DNA of 64,000 nt, taken from NCBI GenBank assembly GCA_963665185.2, contig CAXXPO010000028.1, positions 1 through 64,000 on the forward strand, given 5' to 3'. Position numbers and translations under genes: made by a program. This DNA is from G963665185 sp963665185. Its GTDB lineage: Bacteria > Desulfobacterota > Desulfovibrionia > Desulfovibrionales > Desulfovibrionaceae. The notes below the pieces were generated by a model, which saw only the letters and a list, made by a program, of their open reading frames with translations, was not told the DNA's origin and searched no databases. Below, in pieces: positions 20,018-28,781 of the stretch (the first letter of the stretch is position 1; the number at the start of each line of letters is the position of its first letter).

Positions 20018-21742
20018 TCAGCCTATGATTTCAGCAAGTTCCGCAACGGCAAAATCCAAGCTGTCATCAATGGCGATGGCGGCCTGGAGATACTCCACGG
20101 CCCTGGCCTTGTTGCCGAGCCGTTTGTGGCACAGCCCCAGGTTGGCCAGGTCCATGACAGACCCTTTATCCAGGTTCAGCGCGGATTCGAAATCCCGCGC
20201 CGCCGGAGCGTATTCCTCGCGGCGAAAATGGCATACGCCTCGCAGATTGTAGTATTCCTTGACCCCGTCTGCAAGGGATATGGCCTTGTCGAGATAGGGC
20301 AGGGCCTCGTTGAAGGATTGGGACTGCGTCAGGGAATAGGCCGCGTAGAATGCGGCGAGGGCCCTGTCCTCGTCTTCCTCCTGTATTTCCGCCGCCTTGT
20401 CGAATTTCAGATAGGCCAGAAGGGGGTCGCCTGCCTTGAGATTCACCATCCCCTGGAAAAAGGACAGAAACGGAGCGTTCTCGTAGATTTCGGACAAGGC
20501 CTTGAGCCCGGGGACCGCACGGCTCAGCTCATATTCCTCGGCCAGCCTTCGTCCCACATACAGTCCCAGGGTGGGGCGCTTGGCGCGTTCCAGAAAGTCG
20601 AAGCCGGGGATGAAGCAATAACAGGAAGGCACGCCAAGTTCAGGATTGGTGGTGTCCATGGCGTACAGCGTGTACCCCAGCGCGTCCAACCCTTGAGCCA
20701 GGGCCTTGATTTCTTCCAGAATATCCGGATTCCCCACGTCGGGCAGACTGGACAGCGGGGTTGCCGGGCCTTGTGTCAGCCAGGCGATGCCGTCCAGTGT
20801 CGCGGGTTTGGATATGCCCGAGGGCTCGTAACATGCGCCGGTTTCAAAATCCCCGGCCAGTTGGGCCACCTCGGTCAGGGCGCGTATGGCTGCCTTGGCC
20901 GGTGTGCTGGCCGTGCCTGCGGTCAGCACTATTTCCGACATGTCCGGGTAAGTGGCCGGGTCATAGGCCAGGGCGCCCACTGTGGGCACCGGCATGCCCA
21001 GGCTGAAATCCTTGAGCCAGACCTTGATGCCGTTGCGTTCGAATTTTTCCAGCAGTTCCAGCAGGACGGGATCGTCCGTGTCGGCCGCGACAATGGTGGG
21101 CAGGGTGGGCTTTTGCTTGTCGATGGTCGCGCTGACGTGGCGCTCGACAACTTCGCAGGCTCCCTGCATCACGGTTTCCGCCAGGGTGTTGCCTGCGCTG
21201 GAGCCGTTGAATTCGTTGAGCAGTTTGAAAAAATCGACCGGAACAACACATTGGCTTCCGTCAATGGGCCGGGTGGCCTTGCGGAATTTCCAGGACAGCA
21301 GGTCCAGGGTGCCCCGGGTGTCCGCGTCGCGCAGGATTTCGTTCACGCTTTGACGCATCTGCTTGAGGGATATGAGCTGGTCGCCGTATTTTTGTTCAGC
21401 TTCCGTCCAGGTCAGTTCTTCGAAATTTTCAGGCGCGTCGAAAAATGTGAAAAAGCTGTACCGCTCCACCAACTCCATGAGGGCGCTGGCTTCCGCCTGT
21501 TCCGGGGAAGCGCCCTTGCCCATTTGTTTGCGCGTGGGCACAAGTTCCAGGGCCTTGGGGCCGAATCGGCTGATGAACACCGGGATGCCGAGGCGTCCGG
21601 TATCTGTGCGTTCCAGGCTGTCGAGGATTCCGCCGTGCTTTTTTTCCAGCAGATCGCGGACGCGGGCCACGGTCTGTTCCGGGGCAACAGCCTTGTCCTG
21701 GTCGGTGGTGTAGCCTTTCAGACTTCGCATTATTTCAGCCAT
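20018..21742 (-). CDS. YcaO-family ATP-dependent enzyme with TPR tail
   Basis: The 574-residue protein has a YcaO domain (about residues 50-400). Visible are the ATP/Mg-binding helices with ASALMELVERYSFF near residue 90 and the SSAGNT...GACEVVERH motif near residue 185, matching the SAGN...E..ER pattern of YcaO proteins. The C-terminal third (about 430-570) contains TPR repeats such as YYNLRGVCHFRREEYAPAARDF. YcaO enzymes phosphorylate backbone amides to make azolines, thioamides or amidines; E. coli YcaO, which also has a helical tail, aids methylthiolation of ribosomal protein S12. Its start overlaps the stop of the methyltransferase gene by 8 bases, and dsrC follows 300 bases on in the same direction. 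No precursor peptide was seen. The substrate is unknown. Confidence 0.85.
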   Translation of the reverse strand: MAEIMRSLKGYTTDQDKAVAPEQTVARVRDLLEKKHGGILDSLERTDTGRLGIPVFISRFGPKALELVPTRKQMGKGASPEQAEASALMELVERYSFFTFFDAPENFEELTWTEAEQKYGDQLISLKQMRQSVNEILRDADTRGTLDLLSWKFRKATRPIDGSQCVVPVDFFKLLNEFNGSSAGNTLAETVMQGACEVVERHVSATIDKQKPTLPTIVAADTDDPVLLELLEKFERNGIKVWLKDFSLGMPVPTVGALAYDPATYPDMSEIVLTAGTASTPAKAAIRALTEVAQLAGDFETGACYEPSGISKPATLDGIAWLTQGPATPLSSLPDVGNPDILEEIKALAQGLDALGYTLYAMDTTNPELGVPSCYCFIPGFDFLERAKRPTLGLYVGRRLAEEYELSRAVPGLKALSEIYENAPFLSFFQGMVNLKAGDPLLAYLKFDKAAEIQEEDEDRALAAFYAAYSLTQSQSFNEALPYLDKAISLADGVKEYYNLRGVCHFRREEYAPAARDFESALNLDKGSVMDLANLGLCHKRLGNKARAVEYLQAAIAIDDSLDFAVAELAEIIG

Positions 21743-22466
21743 TTTTGCGTTTCCTCATACGGTAGATCTGGACCAGATGTCGCTCGTCGTCTGATTTTAT
21801 GCCGCAGGTTTTTTCGCTGATGTGGAATTCCTTTTCCGCGGCACCGAGAAAACGGGACGCGTTGCGGCGAAACCCTTTGGCCAGGATCGCTTCGGCTTCC
21901 GGTCCGGAGCGCAGGTGGGCAAGCAGAAATTTGACCAGGGGGCGAAGATTGGGCTGGCCGTAGATGATGTCCGAGGCAATGATGTAGTCGTATTTTCGGT
22001 CCAGGCTGTCGCTCAGGAAGTCGGCCTTTTGCACCTGGGCCTTGTCCTGCAATCCATTGTGCAGAATGTTGATGCGCGTGAAGAGCAGGGCGTCGGGAAT
22101 GATGTCGGTGATGGTCACGTCGAATCCCGCTGCCGCGGCGAACAGCCCGCATACTCCCACGCCGCCGCCGATTTCCAGCATGGCCTTTCCCTGGCAGGGC
22201 AATCGTTGCAGAAAAAAGGAAAGCATGAAGGCCGGAGGCCAGATTTTGGCCCACAAGGGCAGCTCGCATTCCGCTCCCGGAGGCAGGTTGCGCACCAGCC
22301 CGTCAAGGTAGTCGGGCATGTCGTCTATCTGCAGCAATTCCAGAGTTGTTTCGCCGACCTTCATCGGTTCGAAACGTATGGTGTATTTTTCCTTGGCTGC
22401 GGCCAGAAGCTCATCCAGCGGCGCATCCAATGATATCGTAGGTGCAGCACGGTTCAGGGTGCTCAT
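21735..22466 (-). CDS. SAM-dependent methyltransferase, protein-lysine-type fold
   Basis: The 243-residue protein has a class I methyltransferase core: motif I MLEIGGGVGVCGLFAA near residue 100, an acidic strand end (DVTITDIIPDAL) and ASDIIYGQ near residue 165. The early tryptophan-rich PLWAKIWPPAFML resembles METTL21/ETFB-lysine-methyltransferase-like enzymes, which modify proteins. It overlaps the YcaO gene by 8 bases, so the two products are made together. The ATG at 22466 has GAGGAG nine bases upstream and precedes the conserved region; a longer in-frame extension upstream is not needed. Its substrate is unknown. Confidence 0.82.
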   Translation of the reverse strand: MSTLNRAAPTISLDAPLDELLAAAKEKYTIRFEPMKVGETTLELLQIDDMPDYLDGLVRNLPPGAECELPLWAKIWPPAFMLSFFLQRLPCQGKAMLEIGGGVGVCGLFAAAAGFDVTITDIIPDALLFTRINILHNGLQDKAQVQKADFLSDSLDRKYDYIIASDIIYGQPNLRPLVKFLLAHLRSGPEAEAILAKGFRRNASRFLGAAEKEFHISEKTCGIKSDDERHLVQIYRMRKRKNG

Positions 22467-22757
22467 TCGGGCAAGCTCCTCGTCATTGAGCAAAGTATGC
22501 AAACAGCCTGAGGATTGTTTTCTGTCGGGGGACAGACGCATGGCAATGGCATGTCCCATCTGCCGATCATCCGCCTCTTGTTCGGGGAGCCTTCTGGCCC
22601 CGGTCGGCAGGCTGACCGGTCTGCTTCAGGTTGCTTGGCAATTTTCCAGCAGTCTGTTGAGAGGGCATCGGAGTACATCTTTTGTGTGGTTCAGGTCAAT
22701 ATGTGACAATCAGGATGATCCGTGGATCGGAAGAGCATGCTGGGCAGCGTCGGGCAA

Positions 22758-22790
22758 CAGAAAAGGCCGAACCATATCGGTCCGGCCTTA
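22758..22790 (-). terminator. tRNA cluster terminator
   Basis: On the minus strand AAGGCCGGACC pairs with GGTTCGGCCTT around a short loop and is followed by TTC. It lies just after the last tRNA-Gly. Confidence 0.75.
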
Positions 22791-22797
22791 AATATTC

Positions 22798-22872
<75 letters not shown>

Positions 22873-22880
22873 TCGAAATT

Positions 22881-22955
<75 letters not shown>

Positions 22956-22964
22956 ATCTCTTTG

Positions 22965-23039
<75 letters not shown>

Positions 23040-23054
23040 TCAAAGAGGACGTTC

Positions 23055-23083
23055 TAACTATCCGTGAACGTGGCGGCTGTCAA
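23055..23083 (-). promoter_or_regulatory. tRNA cluster promoter
   Basis: On the minus strand TTGACA (23078-23083) and TAGTTA (23055-23060) are separated by 17 bases. The -10 box lies 16 bases before the first tRNA. Confidence 0.7.
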
Positions 23084-23700
23084 TACCAAATGTATCTTTT
23101 TCTTTTCCCTGCATCGCGATCCTCCGCGTTGTGGTCGCGTCGTCGCGTTTTGGGAAAACTTTCAGCCAGTCACCGGGAGCCTTTTAATGAAAAAAGAACC
23201 GCTCGTCTACAAGCAAAAGGAGCGGGGAGGAAATATTTCATGTTTTTTTTGCGCAATTCTCTTGGCAGGTCATGGCCGAAGACTTATTTGGAGAGCGCTC
23301 CCCCGGACAATTTGAAAAAGGTGGCGGCGAATCCGAGTTGTTTTGAAGCCCCCGCATGCCGGTGTCCATTGTATATTGTATAGGACGTGACCGGCCTTGT
23401 GCCGCTGATCCGGCGACGGACGATTCCTGGAACATAAGGCGTCGCATGTTTCCAACAGCAGGGAGGATGCCTCTTTCTCTTCCCTTCCTGGAGGAGTTGG
23501 TGCGTGTCTGTGTATGAGGTGCTTTTTCCCGGCAATGATACGTCGGGGTGTGAAGTTTTTCAGGCATTGTCCTTTTGGAAACGCCGAATAACAGGGGCTT
23601 TACTTTTAGTTGTGTTTTGTTTTATTCAGCCACGCACATAAAAAAACGACTGCACCCGGAACGCTTATGCGTATTGTGTGCAGATGTTTCCGGAGGATCT
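23084..23700. other. Intergenic region upstream of dksA
   Basis: No gene or RNA was recognised in these 617 bases. A TA-rich stretch with TTGTATATTGTATAG near 23368-23383 could hold a promoter. The 3' end provides the dksA ribosome binding site GGAGG. Confidence 0.45.
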
Positions 23701-24063
23701 ATGCAACCCAAGGACATTGAATACTTCGATCAGCTTTTGAAAGGCATGCTCGATGACATCCTGCGCCAGGGCGAGGAGACCCTCGAAGACATGACCGACA
23801 GCGGAGAGGTCTACGCTGATCCGGCCGACCGTGCCACTGCCGAATCCGACCGCGCCTTCACCCTGCGCCTGCGCGACCGCGAGCGCAGACTCATCAAGAA
23901 AATCCAGGAAGCCCTTCAGCGCATCGAGGACGGTTCCTTCGGAGTATGCGAGGATTGCGGAGAAGATATCAGCGTACCGCGCCTGAAGGCGCGCCCCGTA
24001 ACCACGCTGTGCATCAAATGCAAAAGCAAGCGCGAGGACGAGGAAAACCAGCGGGGCGACTAG
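23701..24063 (+). CDS. dksA: DksA/TraR-family zinc-finger transcription factor
   Basis: The 120-residue protein has an N-terminal coiled-coil (about residues 1-75, with acidic residues DMTDSGEVYADPADRAT near the tip) and a C-terminal zinc finger with the four cysteines of CEDCGEDIS and TLCIKCK. DksA binds the RNA polymerase secondary channel and, with ppGpp, lowers rRNA transcription and raises amino-acid gene transcription. GGAGG lies five bases before the ATG; the open frame extends further upstream without a conserved sequence. It stands alone and is followed by the NFACT gene. Confidence 0.93.
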   Translation: MQPKDIEYFDQLLKGMLDDILRQGEETLEDMTDSGEVYADPADRATAESDRAFTLRLRDRERRLIKKIQEALQRIEDGSFGVCEDCGEDISVPRLKARPVTTLCIKCKSKREDEENQRGD

Positions 24064-24107
24064 GGGGGCGGCTTGTCGTTCTTCCTGTCATTCCCTGACG
24101 CGCAGCA

Positions 24108-25649
24108 ATGGAAGCCAATTTTTTCCGGGCGCTCGCCCCGGAAATAGCACACGACCTTGCCCAGGCCCGGATAGGCAAGGTGTATGCTCCCGAAGACGGA
24201 ATCTGGACGTTCTCCCTGAACAAACCCGGGCGGCGTCCTTTTCTTTTGTTTCGTCCGGCCAAGGCCGACGGGCTGTTGTTCGTTTCCGACCGCAAACCGG
24301 AAAATCCGGCCACGCCTTCGGCCCACGCCATGTGGTACCGCAAACGGCTGGCCGGTCGTTTCATCCGCGGCCATGCCGTGGATTGGCCCGGCCTGCGTCT
24401 CGCCTTGGAGCTTTCTCCGGGACCGGGAAGGTATATTGTCTTTTCCCTGCGCGAAGGGGTGCGCCTGACCGACGAACTGGACCAGGATTTCGGACGGGAA
24501 CCAGAATGGCCCGATCCGGAAAATATTCTGGATAATCCGGCCATATGGCGGACCTATCCCCAGATTTCCCCTCCATTGCGGAAAATCCTGGCCGCATTGC
24601 CGCGTTCCGGAGCACAGGCCTTGCTGGCTTCCCTGCAACAGCCTGCCACGGGATTTTATCTCGGCTATCGGGATGAACTCCCCATCATGCCCAGTGCCTG
24701 GCCGCTGATCGGTTTTCCCGGACAGGTGGACTACTTTGACAGCGCACTCAAGGCGGCCGCCGCTGCCGGGGAACCTCAACTGTACCCCTTGCTGGCTGCG
24801 CTGGAATCGCAGGAACGCACTGCCGCAGGCAAGGCCCAACGCAAGAAGCTGCGACGCTCCCTGGTACTGATGAAAAAGGACCGCGAGCGGTTGCAGGGAC
24901 TTTGCGCCCTGCAACGTCAGGCCGAGGCCCTGCAATCCCAGATGTACCGTTTTTCCGGGGATGCCGCTTCCCCGCTCCCCAAAATTCTCCGCGTGACCCA
25001 CCCCGACGGCGAGGAGCTGGATGTCGCACTGGACCCGCAACGCGGTCTTTCCGCCAATCTGGAAATGCTGTTCCGCAAGGCGGCCAAAGGAGAGCGCGGG
25101 TTGAAGATCGTGGCGCAGCGGGAACAGCTTCTGCTGGACGAACTGAACCGGTTGCAGGGGGGAGCAGGCGGGATTTCGTCCACAACAGCGGAAACAACCG
25201 GAGACGCCTCTGTTTCCAGTGCCGACCTGCCGATGATTCCCAAAAAATATGAAAAGCTGGCAGTGCGCCTTTTCCGGTCGTCCGACGGGTTTCTTCTCGT
25301 CCGGGGACGCAATGCAAAGGCCAACCATCAACTGCTCAGCATGGCGGCCAGCCCTTTTGATTACTGGTTTCACGCCAAGGATGTCCCAGGGGCGCACGTG
25401 GTGTTGCGCCGCGATCATCCCCGCCAGGAAGTTCCCGAACAAAGCCTGCGACAGGCCGCAATTCTGGCGGCCCTATCCAGCAAGGCCGCGACCAACCCGA
25501 AAGCCGAAGTCATCTGCGCCCAGGTGCGCGACGTGCGAAAGATAAAAGGTGCGCATCTCGGCATGGTCCGTGTGGAAAACATAGACCGCGTACTTTACGT
25601 GGACCTGGATTCTTCCCTGGAGGAGTCCCTCGCCTGGGCAGGTCGCTGA
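24108..25649 (+). CDS. NFACT-family protein (RqcH/Rqc2-like)
   Basis: The 513-residue protein has an NFACT-N domain (residues about 1-200), a helical coiled region (about 225-370, including KAQRKKLRRSLVLMKKDRERL) and a C-terminal NFACT-R domain (about 385-490) with DYWFHAKDVPGAHVVLRR, the hallmark of the family. RqcH binds stalled large ribosomal subunits and recruits tRNA-Ala to tail incomplete chains. This protein is shorter than typical RqcH, and the Asp-Arg pair of the N-terminal domain is not evident where I would expect it. The ATG at 24108 follows dksA by 44 bases. Older names are fibronectin-binding or FbpA-like protein. Confidence 0.85.
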   Translation: MEANFFRALAPEIAHDLAQARIGKVYAPEDGIWTFSLNKPGRRPFLLFRPAKADGLLFVSDRKPENPATPSAHAMWYRKRLAGRFIRGHAVDWPGLRLALELSPGPGRYIVFSLREGVRLTDELDQDFGREPEWPDPENILDNPAIWRTYPQISPPLRKILAALPRSGAQALLASLQQPATGFYLGYRDELPIMPSAWPLIGFPGQVDYFDSALKAAAAAGEPQLYPLLAALESQERTAAGKAQRKKLRRSLVLMKKDRERLQGLCALQRQAEALQSQMYRFSGDAASPLPKILRVTHPDGEELDVALDPQRGLSANLEMLFRKAAKGERGLKIVAQREQLLLDELNRLQGGAGGISSTTAETTGDASVSSADLPMIPKKYEKLAVRLFRSSDGFLLVRGRNAKANHQLLSMAASPFDYWFHAKDVPGAHVVLRRDHPRQEVPEQSLRQAAILAALSSKAATNPKAEVICAQVRDVRKIKGAHLGMVRVENIDRVLYVDLDSSLEESLAWAGR

Positions 25650-25677
25650 TAAAGGCCCGCATGCTTCGTTGCTTTTC

Positions 25678-25718
25678 AAAGGGACACGTCCCTCGCGGCT
25701 TCGGGGCTGTCCTTTTTC
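25678..25718. terminator. Candidate terminator between convergent genes
   Basis: AAAGGGACA pairs with TGTCCTTT around an inner CCCTCGCGGCTTCGGGG hairpin, and T5 follows on the plus strand. It lies between the NFACT gene and the convergent LysR gene. Confidence 0.55.
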
Positions 25719-25772
25719 CGCGTTTCGGTGTGGTCTTGAAAATCCGGTGTCTTGGCGGGAGCAGTGGCTGCG

Positions 25773-26690
25773 TTATGGCGTTTGAACAAGGTTTTCCCTG
25801 TCCTTTGTGAGGGCCAGGGCATGCATGGTGTTGAGAAATTTTTCCAGTGATGGTGCGGGCGGTTCGTCGCGCCAGATCATGGCGATTCTGAACTTGGGCG
25901 CGTTGTCGGAAAAAGGGATGTAGACAATTCCCGCCTTGTGCTGGCTGGCGCAGGACGAGGGAACCATGGCCACGCCCACTCCGCCGGCAACAAGCGAAAG
26001 AATGGTCTGCTCCAGCGGGGCTTCCTGGACCACAAGAGGCTTCACCCCCGCCTTTTTAAAGAATTCGTAGAAATACTGCATGGTCTTGCAACTGGTGTGG
26101 CGGTGGTAGGTCACCAAAGGTTCGCCGTCCAGTTCGGACAGGGGGACTTGCTTCAGGTTCGCCAGCCGGTGTTCCCTGGGAACGGCCAGCACATGCGCCT
26201 CGTCCACGAATACGCAGTAATGGAAAGACTCTTTGCGCAATCCCTGGGGATTGGCAAAAGCCACGTCCAGTTCCTTGTTCGCCAGGGCCGAGAACTGGTC
26301 GTGCGAGCAGATGTTGCGCAGATCCAGGCTGATTTTGGGATGGGTCTCGCGAAAGACTTTCACGGCGTCGGGCAGAAAGGTGTTCATGGCGGAGGTCAGA
26401 TAGCCCGCCCGGACGACTCCGCATACCCCTTGGGACAATCGCTGCACGTCACTTTCCGCCAGGGCGATTTCCCTTAATATGGCCTGCACCCGTTTAAAGT
26501 AGAGCTGTCCGGCACGTGTCAGTGACACATTGCGGCTGGTGCGTTCCAGCAGCTTCACATCCAGTCGGTCTTCCAGGTTGCGGATCTGCTGGCTCAAGGC
26601 TGGCTGGGCAATGTGCAGGCGGGCGGCCGCCTTGCCGAAATGCAGCTCCTGGGCCAGAACCGCGAAATATTGCATCTGGCGAAGTGACAT
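25773..26690 (-). CDS. LysR-family transcriptional regulator
   Basis: The 305-residue regulator has an N-terminal winged helix-turn-helix (residues about 3-60, KAAARLHIAQPALSQQIRNLEDRLDVKLLERTSR) and a periplasmic-binding-type effector domain (about 90-295, LDVAFANP, GVGVAMVPSS). I chose the ATG at 26690 because the HTH begins right there; there is no clear ribosome binding site and a TATACT sequence lies just upstream, so a leaderless transcript is possible. ATGs at 26708 and further would add an unconserved leader. It is divergent from the beta-propeller gene, which is its likely target; the effector is unknown. Confidence 0.9.
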   Translation of the reverse strand: MSLRQMQYFAVLAQELHFGKAAARLHIAQPALSQQIRNLEDRLDVKLLERTSRNVSLTRAGQLYFKRVQAILREIALAESDVQRLSQGVCGVVRAGYLTSAMNTFLPDAVKVFRETHPKISLDLRNICSHDQFSALANKELDVAFANPQGLRKESFHYCVFVDEAHVLAVPREHRLANLKQVPLSELDGEPLVTYHRHTSCKTMQYFYEFFKKAGVKPLVVQEAPLEQTILSLVAGGVGVAMVPSSCASQHKAGIVYIPFSDNAPKFRIAMIWRDEPPAPSLEKFLNTMHALALTKDRENLVQTP

Positions 26691-26880
26691 GACTGATAAG
26701 TATATCATATCGATCGGCAAATAAAGCCATATTGGACTCCGCGCCCGCCAACGTCGTAAAAAGGGCATACGCGTTTTCAACCGGGAAGCTTTCCGGCTTT
26801 TTCAAGCAATCCGAACACTGACGGGCCGCACCGGCCCGTGCGGTCTGCCTGCCGGCAGTCTGCTGACGGAGGAAGAGCCG

Positions 26881-27681
26881 ATGCGTCTTATCTTTCTTTT
26901 TTTATTGTGTCTTGTGGCTGTTCCCGCGTTTGCAGCGCAGGAACGGATTTTTCCCTTTGCCTGTGGGTTGCATGGTGGAATGGGACTGGCGTCCGACAAC
27001 CAGGGCGGATGTCTGGTGTCATTGGGCCAGCAGGGAAAGGTCGTCCGGGTCGGGCCGGGGGGGGAGCGTTCCGTGCTGGCCGGGGAACTGAATTTTCCCA
27101 CCGGCCTGGCGTTGGCACCCAACGGCAACGCCTATTGCGCAACGGTCGGAGACAACAGTATCTGGCTTCTTCCCGCAGCCGGGAAGATGGCTGGCAAGGA
27201 GCGCATCTCCCATCGCCGGGGAGCGCCAATCGCACTGCATATGGATTCCGAAGGTGGGCTTCTGCTGCCCCGGTCCGGGGCTGGTACTGTTGAGCGCCTG
27301 GGGCCTGCCGGCCAGCACGGAACGCTCCTTTCCGGGCTTGCCTCGCCTCTTGCCGTTGTGCCCTGGAATGGCGGACTGGTTGTGCTTTGCCGCAAGGGAC
27401 TCCAGCATAGACCGTTGCTGTTTTATTCTCCTGATGAGGATTCCCTGTTGCCGGTCAATGCCGCCCCACCATTACCGGGACCGGGACTCGACGTGTACGG
27501 GGAATGGCTTCTTGTGCCGGATTATGACCGGGGGGGCGTTGTTGCCATTTCAGAAAAGGGAGAGGTACGGCGAGTGGCGCGGTCCATTGTCCGGCCCCTG
27601 GCCGTGACGGTAGGCAAGGAGGGCAGGCTGTTTGTCCTGAGCACGGAAAACGGCGTTCTTTATGCTGTGGACGCATGGTGA
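26881..27681 (+). CDS. Periplasmic NHL/beta-propeller repeat protein
   Basis: The 266-residue product starts with a signal peptide (LIFLFLLCLVAVPAFA, cleavage after AFA near residue 18). The rest is a beta-propeller-like repeat with the recurring pattern of NHL or SMP-30 proteins (GLALAPNGNAYCATVGDNSIWLL, PLAVVPWNGGLVVL, GEWLLVPDYDRGGVVAI). It likely binds a ligand or partner in the periplasm; no catalytic site can be identified. It is divergent from the LysR gene and convergent with the PhnD-like gene. Confidence 0.7.
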   Translation: MRLIFLFLLCLVAVPAFAAQERIFPFACGLHGGMGLASDNQGGCLVSLGQQGKVVRVGPGGERSVLAGELNFPTGLALAPNGNAYCATVGDNSIWLLPAAGKMAGKERISHRRGAPIALHMDSEGGLLLPRSGAGTVERLGPAGQHGTLLSGLASPLAVVPWNGGLVVLCRKGLQHRPLLFYSPDEDSLLPVNAAPPLPGPGLDVYGEWLLVPDYDRGGVVAISEKGEVRRVARSIVRPLAVTVGKEGRLFVLSTENGVLYAVDAW

Positions 27682-27725
27682 CAGTGTCGCAGGGACAATG
27701 CACCGCAAGAACGAAACGAGCCGGA

Positions 27726-28619
27726 TCAGTATTCCATGGCCGTGTCCTCTTCCGGAAATGAGAAGCCCGGAAATCCCGCCGTGGCATACATGCGGCGTAT
27801 GTAGTCGTACTGTGAGGCAACCGGGGCGACAAGGAACTGCATTCCCTGGTATTTGCCATTGGCCTCGGCGGAGACAATGGCCCGGATGAGTTCCGTGCCG
27901 TGCTCGTCCAGGGCGCGGCGCAGCAGGGAGATTTGTTCCGGAGCCACATGCCTGCCCGCCATGAGCACGTCGCCGGGCAGCAGCGGGCTGAAACTCAGGA
28001 TGCGGTACTTTTGCGGATCCGGGGATGCTTTCCGCAGGTTCAGAAAATTTGAATATCCCACGGCCATTGCGGCGATTTTGCCATGGTGCAGAGAGGCGAG
28101 GGATGCGTCCAGCTGGTCCACATGGATGATGCGCACATCCCGCAGGGGGTCCAGCCCCGCGTCGGCGAGAACCTGCATGGGAGCGAGGTGGGCGGACGTG
28201 GAGCCTATGGACCCCAGGGCGATGGTCTGACCGCGCAGGTCGGTTGTGTGGTGTATGGGGCCGTTATCCAGCCCCACAATAACCGAATAGTAGTTGGGAC
28301 GGGAAAGGCCGGCCACCGCCTGGGCATTGGTTTTGCTTCGAATGGCCACGTATTCTGCCGGACCTGCCAGGACAAGGTCCACTCTCTGTTGTTCCATGGA
28401 CAGAAACGCGTCATCGCGCCCGCGCATGGGTACGAATTCCAGGTGGATTCCCGAAACTTCCTCCAGTTTGTCGGCAAAGGAACCCCATTCGCGGTGGACC
28501 TGCGCCAATCCCAGGATGTCGCTCACTGCAAAGCGCAGGCTGTGGGCGAAAGCCTGCGGGGGGGCAAGGCAGAATGCCAGCAAACAGCAGATGAGAAGGA
28601 GAAAACGGGTGCGATCCAT
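27726..28619 (-). CDS. PhnD-like periplasmic substrate-binding protein
   Basis: The 297-residue protein has a signal peptide (LLLICCLLAFCLAPPQAFA) and a phosphonate/phosphite-binding fold: RFAVSDILG, DLVLAGPAEYVAIR, DLRGQTIALGSIGSTSAH and a later DVRIIHVDQLDASLASLHHGKIAAMAVG. Such proteins usually deliver phosphonate or phosphite to PhnCE, but no ATPase or permease gene lies nearby. GGAG precedes the ATG. It lies 162 bases after the GGDEF-EAL gene in the same direction, so the two may act together, with this protein as sensor input. Confidence 0.85.
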   Translation of the reverse strand: MDRTRFLLLICCLLAFCLAPPQAFAHSLRFAVSDILGLAQVHREWGSFADKLEEVSGIHLEFVPMRGRDDAFLSMEQQRVDLVLAGPAEYVAIRSKTNAQAVAGLSRPNYYSVIVGLDNGPIHHTTDLRGQTIALGSIGSTSAHLAPMQVLADAGLDPLRDVRIIHVDQLDASLASLHHGKIAAMAVGYSNFLNLRKASPDPQKYRILSFSPLLPGDVLMAGRHVAPEQISLLRRALDEHGTELIRAIVSAEANGKYQGMQFLVAPVASQYDYIRRMYATAGFPGFSFPEEDTAMEY

Positions 28620-28781
28620 GTATCTACTCCGGTTTCAGAGGTTTCCGGAATGCAGCCTGTGCGGACCGGCCTGCCGGGTTTCTGGTGATGGCAATTGACG
28701 AAAAAACCGCAAGGGGTGTCAAAACCAAGTTTCTGATGATCCGCTATGAAAAGGTCCCGGACGGATTATTCCGCCAATCGC

